DNA of 41,258 bases from CAVSUR01 sp052143655 (GTDB lineage: Bacteria; Actinomycetota; Actinomycetes; Streptosporangiales; Streptosporangiaceae): positions 1-41,258 of the forward strand of contig JBKQSL010000253.1 in assembly GCA_052143655.1 (NCBI GenBank), read 5' to 3'. The position numbers were made by a program, and so were the translations under genes. Each line of letters begins with the position of its first letter. The first letter of the stretch is position 1. This document shows positions 17,486 through 27,422 of the stretch, piece by piece. Under the pieces are notes generated by a model. That model was not told the origin of the DNA. It did not search any database and was given only the letters and a program-made list of their open reading frames with translations.

Positions 17486-17872
17486 TTAGTACCAGTCCTC
17501 GAAGATGTTCGTGGCGGCACCGAGCAGCCCGCCGACTACCGTCAGGCCGACCGCGACCCAGAACAGCCACCAGACCGGCCCGAAGACCAGGGCGAGCCCG
17601 CCGATCACGAACGCGACCATGACGATCGACACGGCGACCCAGGACACGGGCCTTCCGTGGAACGACGGATGCGGCTCGTCGGCCTGGGCCTGTGCGTGCT
17701 CGGCCTGGATGCGCTCAGCCCGGCTGACGGCGGAGTGGCTCCCGCCCGTCTGCGCGGTCGTCGTGCCGCCCGTCTGGACTTCGCCGGTGGTCACGGCGCC
17801 CGCGAGGTCCGCGAGCAGTCCGGACTGCTGCTCAGCTCCGCGGCCGGCGCTTTGATCTGCCGGGGTGGCCAT
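17486..17872 (-). CDS. Small two-helix membrane protein (HGxxPAAW-like)
   Basis: This is a 128-residue protein. The first 70 residues are hydrophilic and Gln/Thr/Ala-rich. The motif FHGRPVSW introduces two membrane helices (about 77-98 and 100-120), and the protein ends FEDWY. The arrangement resembles small actinobacterial HGxxPAAW proteins of unknown function. ATG 17872 has a GGAGAGGAGA ribosome-binding region. It lies 59 nt upstream of the YcaQ-like gene on the same strand and is divergent from secA; a small membrane protein at this position also occurs in Streptomyces. Confidence 0.75.
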   Translation of the reverse strand: MATPADQSAGRGAEQQSGLLADLAGAVTTGEVQTGGTTTAQTGGSHSAVSRAERIQAEHAQAQADEPHPSFHGRPVSWVAVSIVMVAFVIGGLALVFGPVWWLFWVAVGLTVVGGLLGAATNIFEDWY

Positions 17873-18132
17873 GCGCAGTCTCCTCTCCTCGGCGGTATCC
17901 GACCCTATCGAACATTGTGCTGGGCAGATCCAGCGGGCGCATAGCCTACCGTTCAGGTAGCCGGTTGATCACTCGACTCGGCTTAGGCCCGCTTCTCGCC
18001 TACCATGACTGTTGAGCACGGTGGCACCGGCCCGCCGCCTGCCCGCGTCGCCCGCCGATGGAGGCTGGCGGAACGCGGCGCCCGCGCCGGGCCCGTTAAA
18101 CCCAGACGATCCCGCGAGGAGCGTTACCCGAA
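17873..18132. promoter_or_regulatory. Divergent intergenic region upstream of secA
   Basis: This is a 260-nt gene-free region. It contains a 5-bp inverted repeat CTACC-GTTCA-GGTAG (17946-17960) in its less GC-rich centre, which must hold promoters for both directions. TTGATC (17965-17970) resembles a -35 for secA, but no well-spaced -10 follows. GAGGAG lies 11 nt before the secA GTG. Confidence 0.35.
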
Positions 18133-21024
<2,892 letters not shown>

Positions 21025-21052
21025 CCGTCCGCACGCCCGCGTGCCGTCCGCC

Positions 21053-21076
21053 CGCCCGGCCTTTCCCGGCCGGGCG
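21053..21076. terminator. Hairpin between convergent secA and Rv3235-like genes
   Basis: A perfect 9-bp stem CGCCCGGCC / GGCCGGGCG with a 6-nt loop lies 29 nt after the secA stop and 21 nt from the opposing stop. It lacks a T-tract, as is common in high-GC actinobacteria, and may work in both directions. Confidence 0.65.
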
Positions 21077-21096
21077 TCACGCGGTTCCGGCCGCGG

Positions 21097-21936
21097 TCAG
21101 GCGGCCTCGACTGCGGTACATCGCCAGCGCGCTGGCCGGGGTCGCGCTGACTGCGCCAGCTGGCCGTACGCGGGCGGCGGCTGCGTCCCGGAGCGGGCCT
21201 GCGGGTTCCCTCCGGCCGGTGGCTGCCTGTCCCGGTCCGGCTGCCTGTCCCGGTCCGGCTGCCTGTCCCGGTCCAGCCGGCTGTCTCGTTCCAGCCGGAC
21301 CGCCAGCACCCGGATCCGCGGCCCGAACCCGACCACGACCGTCATCTCCACCACGTCGTCAGCGGGCCGGGAGGTGATGACCCGGCGCACCCGCGGCTGG
21401 CGGTCGGCCGCGAGCTGCAGGCCGAGCTGGCGGATCCGCCGCCGGGCCTGCTCGGTCGTCCAGGCCGTGATCTGCCCCTGCGGCCGCGACCCGGCCAGCG
21501 TCTCCGCGAGCACCTGGGCAAACTGACTGGGCCACGGGTCCTGCTGCGCCCTGGGCGGCGCGTCGTCGGTGGCCGCTGCGGGCCGGGCTGACAGCCGCGG
21601 GGCTGGCGCCTGCGGTCCAGCGGCGCAGGCCGGGTCCGCGGGCGGCTCGTCATCGTAAGGCGGCGAGACCTGCGGCACCGGCAGCGGCCGGACCGCGGCC
21701 AGCGCATCGGACGGCGGCCCCGCGAGCGCTGTCTGCGCCGGCGGCGAGCCCGCCGGTGGCTGGCTGGCTAATGCCGCCGCGTCGGGCAGCGGCCGCCTCG
21801 GGCCGGGCGCTGCCGGGCATGTCGGCAGTACGACCAGGCCAGCCGGCGCGCCGCTGGATCCTGGTGTGCCCGCGGATGGCTGCCGGTTCGCTGGCCCGCT
21901 CGGCGCCCCGGTCGTCAGGGGCGGATTTTCCGTCAT
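21097..21936 (-). CDS. Rv3235-like family protein
   Basis: This is a 279-residue protein. Residues 1 to about 145 are Pro/Ala-rich and disordered. The conserved domain follows (FAQVLAETLAGSRPQGQITAWTTEQARRRI ... QPRVRRVITSRPADDVVEMTVVV ... RIRVLAVRLER), the pattern of the Rv3235 family found close to secA in mycobacteria and other actinobacteria. The function is unknown. Three DRDRQP repeats and a polar tail follow. ATG 21936 is listed; an upstream extension is open but lacks family similarity. TACAAC exactly 6 nt before the ATG and the absence of a ribosome-binding site suggest a leaderless mRNA. Confidence 0.8.
   Translation of the reverse strand: MTENPPLTTGAPSGPANRQPSAGTPGSSGAPAGLVVLPTCPAAPGPRRPLPDAAALASQPPAGSPPAQTALAGPPSDALAAVRPLPVPQVSPPYDDEPPADPACAAGPQAPAPRLSARPAAATDDAPPRAQQDPWPSQFAQVLAETLAGSRPQGQITAWTTEQARRRIRQLGLQLAADRQPRVRRVITSRPADDVVEMTVVVGFGPRIRVLAVRLERDSRLDRDRQPDRDRQPDRDRQPPAGGNPQARSGTQPPPAYGQLAQSARPRPARWRCTAVEAA
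21221..21274. repeat. 3 x 18-bp perfect tandem repeat in the Rv3235-like gene
   Basis: Three identical 18-bp units (21221-21238, 21239-21256, 21257-21274) encode DRDRQP three times; a degenerate fourth follows. The period preserves the frame. Confidence 0.85.
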
Positions 21937-21942
21937 GCGAGA

Positions 21943-21948
21943 GTTGTA
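21943..21948 (-). promoter_or_regulatory. Candidate -10 box of the leaderless Rv3235-like gene
   Basis: On the minus strand TACAAC is followed by 6 nt and then the ATG. TTGTCA is present upstream but only 11 nt away, too close for a normal -35. Confidence 0.4.
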
Positions 21949-22172
21949 CCGAGTGCGGCTGACAATTCCGCCCGGACGGTCCCGGCCGCCCGGCCGACCT
22001 CGCGATCCTCGTCCGCCGGCCCGCACTGCGCCGGCCCGCACTGCGCCCGGTCCCGGCCGGTCGGCGCCTGCGGCGGCGAGCCGGCCGCGGAAACGGGCGC
22101 GGCGGAATGCCGGACCGGCCAGGCTGGTTTACGGCCAGAGGGCTTGCGTACCACAACACCCGGGAGCTGATT

Positions 22173-23351
22173 GTGTCACTACCGCCGCTCGTCGAGCCTG
22201 CTGCAGACCTGAGCGTCGACGAGGTCAAGCGCTATTCACGCCACCTGATCATTCCCGAGGTCGGGATGACCGGGCAGAAGCGGCTGAAGAACGCCAAGGT
22301 GCTGGTCGTTGGCGCGGGCGGGCTCGGCTCGCCGGCGCTGCTGTACCTGGCCGCGGCCGGGGTCGGCACGCTTGGCGTGATCGACTTCGACGTCGTCGAG
22401 GAATCCAACCTGCAGCGGCAGATCATCCACGGCCAGTCCGATATCGGCAAGCCCAAGGCCCAGTCCGCACAGGAAGCCATCGCCGAGGTCAATCCGTACG
22501 TGACCGTGGTGACGCACACCGAGCACCTGGACCGCGACAACGCGCTGGAGATCTTCGCCCCGTACGACCTGATCGTGGACGGGACCGATAACTTCGCGAC
22601 CCGGTACCTGGTCAATGACGCCTGCGTGCTGCTGGGCAAGCCCTATGTCTGGGGCTCGATCTTCCGCTTCGATGGCCAGGCCAGCGTGTTCTGGGCGGAG
22701 TACGGCCCGTGCTACCGCTGCCTGTACCCTGAGCCGCCGCCGCCGGGCATGGTACCGTCCTGCGCCGAGGGCGGGGTACTCGGCGTCCTGTGCGCCTCGA
22801 TCGGCTCCATCCAGGTCACCGAGGCCATCAAGGTCATCACCGGCATCGGCGAGCCGCTGGCCGGGCGGCTGATGATCTACGACGCGCTGGAGATGAGCTA
22901 CCGGACGCTGCAGGTCCGCAAGGACCCCGAGTGCCCGATCTGCGGCAAGAACCCGACGATCACCGGGCTCATCGACTACGACGCCTTCTGCGGCACGGTC
23001 TCGGCCGACGCCCAGCGGGCCGCCAGCGGCTCGACGATCACTGCGGCCGAGCTGAAGGAGTTGCTCGACTCCGGCGACAACATCTACCTGGTCGACGTGC
23101 GGGAGCCGAACGAGTACGAGATCGTCTCGATCCCCGGCGCCACGCTCATCCCCAAGGACAAGTTCCTCACCGGCGAGGCGCTGTCGGCGCTGCCCCAAGA
23201 CAAGCGGATCGTGCTGCACTGCAAGAGCGGCGTCCGCAGCGCTGAGGTGCTCGCCGTGGTCAAGAACGCAGGATTCGCCGATGCGGTGCACGTCGGCGGC
23301 GGGGTCCTGGCCTGGGTCAACCAGGTGGATCCGTCGCTGCCCACGTACTGA
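22173..23351 (+). CDS. moeZ: Adenylyltransferase/sulfurtransferase MoeZ
   Basis: This is a 392-residue protein, the same length as Mycobacterium MoeZ. The N-terminal ThiF/MoeB domain has the ATP loop GAGGLG (about 46-51) and DNFATRYLVNDAC. The C-terminal rhodanese domain (about 290-392) has active-site loop CKSGVR with Cys350. MoeZ activates small sulfur-carrier proteins for molybdopterin, thiamine, cysteine or secondary-metabolite synthesis. Four cysteines (180, 183, 254, 257; CYRC and CPIC) form the zinc site of MoeB-type enzymes, which as I recall is lost in mycobacterial MoeZ. GTG 22173 has GGGAG about 6 nt upstream and gives the conserved SLPPLVEP start. Confidence 0.95.
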   Translation: MSLPPLVEPAADLSVDEVKRYSRHLIIPEVGMTGQKRLKNAKVLVVGAGGLGSPALLYLAAAGVGTLGVIDFDVVEESNLQRQIIHGQSDIGKPKAQSAQEAIAEVNPYVTVVTHTEHLDRDNALEIFAPYDLIVDGTDNFATRYLVNDACVLLGKPYVWGSIFRFDGQASVFWAEYGPCYRCLYPEPPPPGMVPSCAEGGVLGVLCASIGSIQVTEAIKVITGIGEPLAGRLMIYDALEMSYRTLQVRKDPECPICGKNPTITGLIDYDAFCGTVSADAQRAASGSTITAAELKELLDSGDNIYLVDVREPNEYEIVSIPGATLIPKDKFLTGEALSALPQDKRIVLHCKSGVRSAEVLAVVKNAGFADAVHVGGGVLAWVNQVDPSLPTY

Positions 23352-23421
23352 CGCCGGCGGCCGGCGGGCCGGGCCAGCCAGGCCGCGTCCGCCGGCCAGC
23401 CCACCGAGCCCGCAGAGGCCG

Positions 23422-23427
23422 TAACAT
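23422..23427 (+). promoter_or_regulatory. Candidate -10 box of the leaderless membrane protein/protease operon
   Basis: TAACAT is followed by 6 nt and the GTG at 23434, with no ribosome-binding site. This is the same geometry as before spoIIM, the Rv3235-like gene, the DinB gene and the 59-residue membrane protein gene. Confidence 0.45.
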
Positions 23428-23433
23428 TTCCGT

Positions 23434-24258
23434 GTGGTAGTGCAGCCAGATATGCCAGGCGGCACCGGGGGACCATGGACCCGCCGGGGCCCGGCCCGGC
23501 CCGCCCGGACTCGGGCCTGGCGCCTCGGCGCGATCGCGCTCGCGCTGCTCGCCGGGCTGTGCGGGCTGGCGATCGCCACGGCCGGCGTGGTGAGCCACAT
23601 CCTGCCGCGCCGGTTCTCTGTGGCTCAGCAGCGCCAGATCATGACCTGGGAGACCGCCAGCAGGTGGCGGACCAGGCCCGCGGGGGAGATCTTCCCGGCT
23701 GCTGTCAGCTACCGGCTTCCCGGCGGTGCCGTCGACTCGGGCCAGCCGATCCAGCTGACCGCCTACCGGCTCGGCATCGCCCGGCAGGCATCCTGCCGGG
23801 CAGCGACCGACCCGGCCGCGAGAAGCTTCCTGGACCGGCACGGGTGCACGGCCGTGCTGCGGGCCACCTACGTCGACGCGACCGGCAGCCTGGTCGCCAC
23901 GATCGGCATCGCCGTCTTGCCCAGCCCGGCTGCGGCCCGGGCGGTGGCCGGGGATCTCACCGCGGCCGCGCGCGGCCCGCAGCCGCGGCCGGGCGTGCTG
24001 CCCGTGCGCTACGCCGGCACCCTGGCGGCCGCGTTCGGCGCGGCGCAGCGGCAGCTCACCCTGGCCGGCAACGCCGGCCCTTACGTGTTCATGTCCGCGG
24101 TCGGCTACACCGACGGCAGGCCCCGGGTGCCGGTCTCGTCGGACCAGTACGTGTCGGCCGAGATGAACAGCTTCTCCGCCGGCGTGGCCAACGCCATCGG
24201 CCTGGCCCTGGGTGCCCCGCCCGCCGTGCCGCGCTGCCCCGGGTCACCTGGATGCTGA
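23434..24258 (+). CDS. Single-pass membrane protein of unknown function, operon partner of an S8 protease
   Basis: This is a 274-residue protein. A Pro/Arg-rich cytoplasmic tail of about 28 residues, one membrane helix (LGAIALALLAGLCGLAIATAGVV, about 31-53) and an extracellular domain of about 215 residues are visible. The latter has four Cys (two mid-domain, two at the C-terminal end), a segment (TGSLVATIGIAVLPSPAAARAV) that looks like a beta-alpha unit, and YVFMSAVGYTDGR. I do not recognise a family. It overlaps the protease gene by 7 nt, so the two products probably work together, for example as substrate, anchor or inhibitor. The start is GTG 23434, probably leaderless. Confidence 0.75.
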   Translation: MVVQPDMPGGTGGPWTRRGPARPARTRAWRLGAIALALLAGLCGLAIATAGVVSHILPRRFSVAQQRQIMTWETASRWRTRPAGEIFPAAVSYRLPGGAVDSGQPIQLTAYRLGIARQASCRAATDPAARSFLDRHGCTAVLRATYVDATGSLVATIGIAVLPSPAAARAVAGDLTAAARGPQPRPGVLPVRYAGTLAAAFGAAQRQLTLAGNAGPYVFMSAVGYTDGRPRVPVSSDQYVSAEMNSFSAGVANAIGLALGAPPAVPRCPGSPGC

Positions 24259-25715
24259 GGACTGCCGCGCGCCGCGCCTGGGCCGCGCTTGCGCTGGCGG
24301 CCGTCACGTCGGTGCCGCTGCTGGCCGGCGCCCCCCTGGCCCGGGCTGATATCGTCCGCGACGATCAGCTCTGGGTCCTGGACGCCGTCAGCGCGCCCGC
24401 CGCATGGAAGATCACCAAGGGCAGCGGGGTCATAGTAGCCGTCATCGACAGCGGGATCTGGCCGCAGGCCAGCGACCTGGCGGGGTCGGTGATCCGCGGC
24501 GCCAACCTGACCGACGTGCCGACTCCGCCGAGCAGCCCTGGCTGGGGCATTCACGGCACCTGGATGGCCTCGCTGATCGCCGGGCACGGTCATGATGGCG
24601 GCAGCAGCGGGATACTCGGCACGGCGCCGCAGGCCAAGGTGCTGTCGATCCGGGTGATCACTGACCGGAAGGACCCGAATTACGCGGCTTACCAGGACGA
24701 GTCCCCGGCGCGGGGGCAGCGGGAACTGGCCAGGGCCATCCGGTACGCGGTCCGCCACCATGCGAGCGTCATCAGCATGTCGCTGGGCTATGACATGCCC
24801 AGCCGCCCAGTGCGGACGGCGATGCAGGACGCGGCCGACCACGGCGTGGTCGTGGTTGCATCCTCGGGCAACTCCGGCGGCTCGGCGGCGGCCCGGCGGG
24901 CCGGGCACGCGCCCTACTCGTTCCCCGCCGACTACCCGGGAGTGCTCAGCGTCGGCGCGGTCAACCGCTACGGCCAGCCCGCCTCGTTCTCCAGCGGGAA
25001 CATCTCGGTGCAGGTCGCCGCGCCTGGCGTCAGTGTCCCCGCCCAGGGCCGGGACGGTCAGTACTGGCTGGTCAGCGGTACCAGCCCGGCCTGCGCGCTG
25101 ACCGCGGGCGTGGCCGCGCTGATCAAGTCCCGTTACCCGGACCTGGCGCCTGCGCTGGTCCGCGAAGCGATCATCGACACCGCGCAGCACCGGCCGCGGG
25201 GCGGCTACGACGAGCAGGTCGGGGCCGGCACGGTCGACGCGGTCCGGGCGCTGCGCGAGGCGGGCCGGCTCAACCGGCTGGACTCAGCGGACGTGGGCAC
25301 CGCGGCGAGCCGGGACGGCGGCCCGGCCGCAGGCCGGGCGAGCCCGGCGAGGCACAGCACGGGGACCGGGCGTTACTTCGGCGGCGGCCCGGCCGCGGTG
25401 CCGCCGCTGCCGGTCAGCCCGCGCGGCGTGGGCACGCTGATCCTGCTGCTGCTGCTCGGCGTGTGCTGCCTGGGCCTGGTAGCGGCATCCGCCATGCGGC
25501 TGGTGAGCACCTGGCGCGGGCCGGGGGACGGCGAGCCGGCCAGTCCCTGGCCCGGCGCTGCCCTGGGCCAGTCCGGCCCGGACGATCCGGGCAGCGGCCG
25601 GCGCCCTGAAGCCGGCGGTGCCGGGGCGCTCAGCGGGTCGCGCTTCCCGTGGCAGGTTCAGCCGGGCGGCCGGCACGCGGCGCCGGCCGACAAGCGCGAC
25701 GCCGCGGCGGAGTGA
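24252..25715 (+). CDS. Membrane-anchored subtilisin-like (S8) serine protease, mycosin-like
   Basis: This is a 487-residue protein. The signal peptide (1 to about 32, ending APLARA) is followed by an S8 domain with the full triad: Asp66 (VAVIDSGI), His101 (IHGTWMAS) and Ser278 (VSGTSPACALTAG), plus the oxyanion Asn in SSGNSGG. The Pro that usually follows the catalytic GTS motif is replaced by Ala. After a linker there is one membrane helix (VGTLILLLLLGVCCLGLVAASAM, about 395-417) and a polar cytoplasmic tail of about 70 residues. This is the architecture of mycosins, the proteases of type VII secretion, but no ecc or esx gene is in the window. ATG 24252 lies within the end of the preceding gene. 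Confidence 0.88.
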   Translation: MLRTAARRAWAALALAAVTSVPLLAGAPLARADIVRDDQLWVLDAVSAPAAWKITKGSGVIVAVIDSGIWPQASDLAGSVIRGANLTDVPTPPSSPGWGIHGTWMASLIAGHGHDGGSSGILGTAPQAKVLSIRVITDRKDPNYAAYQDESPARGQRELARAIRYAVRHHASVISMSLGYDMPSRPVRTAMQDAADHGVVVVASSGNSGGSAAARRAGHAPYSFPADYPGVLSVGAVNRYGQPASFSSGNISVQVAAPGVSVPAQGRDGQYWLVSGTSPACALTAGVAALIKSRYPDLAPALVREAIIDTAQHRPRGGYDEQVGAGTVDAVRALREAGRLNRLDSADVGTAASRDGGPAAGRASPARHSTGTGRYFGGGPAAVPPLPVSPRGVGTLILLLLLGVCCLGLVAASAMRLVSTWRGPGDGEPASPWPGAALGQSGPDDPGSGRRPEAGGAGALSGSRFPWQVQPGGRHAAPADKRDAAAE

Positions 25716-26065
25716 GGCGCCCGGCTCGGCCGGCCGGCGGCGGACCCGGCCAGGGAGATCACGGCGGACCGGACGATTTCGCCAGCCGGGTGCTGGACGT
25801 GGCCGACGCCATCCCGCCCGGCCGGGTGATGTCCTACGGCGACATCGCCGAGTACCTCGGCGAGCACGGCCCCCGGCAGGTCGGCCGGGTGATGGCCCGG
25901 TGGGGTGGCGGCGCGCCCTGGTGGCGGGTCGTGCACGCCGACGGCACGCTGCTGGTCGGCTATGAGCAGGAGGCGCTGGAGCGCTACGCGCAGGAGCGTA
26001 CCCCGCTGCGCGGCGGCGGCCGCCAGTTGCGGATCGACATGCGCCGCGCCCGCTGGCCTGGCTGA
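25712..26065 (+). CDS. Alkyltransferase-like protein (MGMT family lacking the acceptor cysteine)
   Basis: This is a 117-residue protein with the DNA-binding half of O6-alkylguanine-DNA alkyltransferase: VADAIPPGRVMSYGDIAEYLG, RQVGRVMARWGGGAPWWRVV. The methyl-acceptor Cys of the PCHRV motif is replaced by Trp70 (PWWRV), so it cannot act as a methyltransferase. Atl proteins of this kind bind bulky O6-alkylguanine and hand the lesion to nucleotide excision repair. The start is a GTG at 25712 that overlaps the protease stop (GTGA), so it is translationally coupled to an apparently unrelated gene; ATG 25649 is a less likely alternative. Confidence 0.88.
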   Translation: MRRPARPAGGGPGQGDHGGPDDFASRVLDVADAIPPGRVMSYGDIAEYLGEHGPRQVGRVMARWGGGAPWWRVVHADGTLLVGYEQEALERYAQERTPLRGGGRQLRIDMRRARWPG

Positions 26066-26068
26066 TCC

Positions 26069-26087
26069 GGCGGCCAGCCGGGCCGCC
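26069..26087. terminator. Hairpin between convergent atl and EamA genes
   Basis: A perfect 7-bp stem GGCGGCC / GGCCGCC with a 5-nt loop begins 3 nt after the atl stop, in the 40-nt gap between converging genes. Confidence 0.5.
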
Positions 26088-26105
26088 AGATGCCGCGGCC
26101 GCCGG

Positions 26106-26957
26106 TCAGGCGGCCATCAGGATGATGCCCGCCGCGATGACGGCGGCCGCCGCGGCCCGCCGCGGCCCGAATTGCTCGCGCAGGAACACCATCCCGATCA
26201 GCGCCGCGAAGATGACGCTGGTCTCCCGGATCGCCGCTACCTCGGCCAGCGGAGCCCGGGTCTGCGCCCACAAGACGATGCCGTACGCGGCCAGCGACAG
26301 CACTCCGGCCAGCAGGCCGGACCGCGCAGTGGACCGGTCCAGCCAGCGCCGCGGCGGCCGCCGGGCCGCGGCCGCCAGCGCCACGAACGGGCCATGCAGC
26401 GCGAACAGCAGCCCCGCGTACGCCCAGGGGTCGTGCGCCTGCCGCACGCCGAGCCCGTCCACCAGCGTGTAGCTGGCGATGGTCACCCCGGTGAGCGCCG
26501 CGGCCCCGGCCGCGGGCAGCGCGGCGCGGGTGAGCCTGCCCGCCGACAGCGCCAGCGCCACCAGGCCGGCCGCGAGCACCGTGACCCCGGCCAGCCCGGC
26601 CGGGCTGAGCCGCTCGCCGGCGAACAGGTATGCGCCTGCGGCGACCAGCAGCGGCGAGGTGCCCCGGGCGATCGGGTAGGTGTGGTTGAAGGCACCGAGC
26701 CGGTACGAGTTCAGCAGCGCCAGGTCGTAGCCCACGTGGATCGCGGCCGAGGCGATCGCGAACGGAATCGCGGCCCGGTACGGCAGCCCGGTGACCGCCA
26801 GCACAGCGCCGCCGCCGAGGGCGGCGGCGACCCCGATGAAGCCGAAAGCGAGCAGCCGGTCCTCAGCCTGCTTGGCGACTGCGTTCCAGCAGGCATGCAG
26901 GGCGCCCGCGCCGATCACGATCAGCACGATCTCGGGGGTGAGGCGGGGAGAAATCAC
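26106..26957 (-). CDS. EamA/DMT family membrane transporter
   Basis: This is a 283-residue protein with about ten hydrophobic segments in two EamA halves; characteristic pieces are ALHACWNAVAKQ near the start, YDLALLNSYRLGAFNHTYPIARG at the end of the first half, and AAIRETSVIFAALIGMVFLRE in the last helices. DMT transporters export metabolites or small molecules; the substrate here is unknown. GTG 26957 is chosen because GAGGAG lies 7 nt upstream. The frame stays open for thousands of bases further upstream, but that is GC-driven and antisense to adnA. An imperfect palindrome lies 43 nt before the start. Confidence 0.85.
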   Translation of the reverse strand: MISPRLTPEIVLIVIGAGALHACWNAVAKQAEDRLLAFGFIGVAAALGGGAVLAVTGLPYRAAIPFAIASAAIHVGYDLALLNSYRLGAFNHTYPIARGTSPLLVAAGAYLFAGERLSPAGLAGVTVLAAGLVALALSAGRLTRAALPAAGAAALTGVTIASYTLVDGLGVRQAHDPWAYAGLLFALHGPFVALAAAARRPPRRWLDRSTARSGLLAGVLSLAAYGIVLWAQTRAPLAEVAAIRETSVIFAALIGMVFLREQFGPRRAAAAAVIAAGIILMAA

Positions 26958-26999
26958 CTGACGGCTCCTCGTGCCAGCCCGCGCCGCGGGCATACCGGT

Positions 27000-27018
27000 A
27001 AGAGCCCTCAGGGTTCTT
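27000..27018. promoter_or_regulatory. Imperfect palindrome upstream of EamA gene
   Basis: AAGAGCCCT-C-AGGGTTCTT: a 9-bp arm with one mismatch (G-U if transcribed), 43 nt before the EamA start. It could be an operator or a leader hairpin. Confidence 0.35.
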
Positions 27019-27274
27019 GCCCCGTCAGGTGTGGGGGCGGCGTCCCCGGCGCATGCCGGGCCCCGCCGTCCCTGGCGCCGCTCGGTCCAGTCCGCCGCTG
27101 CCTTGTTATGGCCGCTGCGCTGCTCTGCGGTGCCGGCGCACTGCCCGTCATGCCGCGCTCCGGTGAAGCGCTGCGGCGAGCGGTACGCTAACGGCGCGGG
27201 AACGACGCGGAACCCTAGGCGCAACCACAAGCTGCCAGCAAGCGTATCGGGCCCGGCGCATCGTGCCAATCCGG

Positions 27275-27310
27275 GCAGTTCCGCCCGCAGTTTCGCCCGC
27301 AGTTCCGCCC
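27275..27310. repeat. 3 x 12-bp tandem repeat
   Basis: GCAGTTCCGCCC, GCAGTTTCGCCC and GCAGTTCCGCCC follow one another in the non-coding region before adnA, with one base difference in the middle copy. Confidence 0.75.
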
Positions 27311-27373
27311 GCGGGTCTGGCCCGCGGGCCGGCGCCGGACGCTGGATGCCGCGGCGGCCGCGGGCCGCCGTTC

Positions 27374-27383
27374 CCGTTAACGG
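27374..27383. promoter_or_regulatory. Perfect 10-bp palindrome before adnA
   Basis: CCGTTAACGG, 39 nt before the adnA ATG, is a locally AT-containing palindrome that could be a regulator site. No LexA-type box was recognised. Confidence 0.25.
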
Positions 27384-27422
27384 CCGCGGAATGTCGGCGG
27401 CATCTGCTGGAATCCCTATGAC

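Larger units (their letters stand above)
26958..27422. other. 465-nt gene-free region between the EamA gene and adnA
   Basis: I find no convincing gene here on either strand; open frames exist but lack family similarity and consistent codon bias. The region holds an imperfect palindrome (27000-27018), a 3 x 12-bp tandem repeat (27275-27310) and a 10-bp perfect palindrome (27374-27383). It must contain divergent promoters for EamA and adnAB. Confidence 0.6.

Noticed and set aside
23434..25715. Type VII secretion locus
   Set aside because: Only a mycosin-like protease and an unassigned membrane protein are present; no EccB, EccC, EccD or WXG100 gene is seen.
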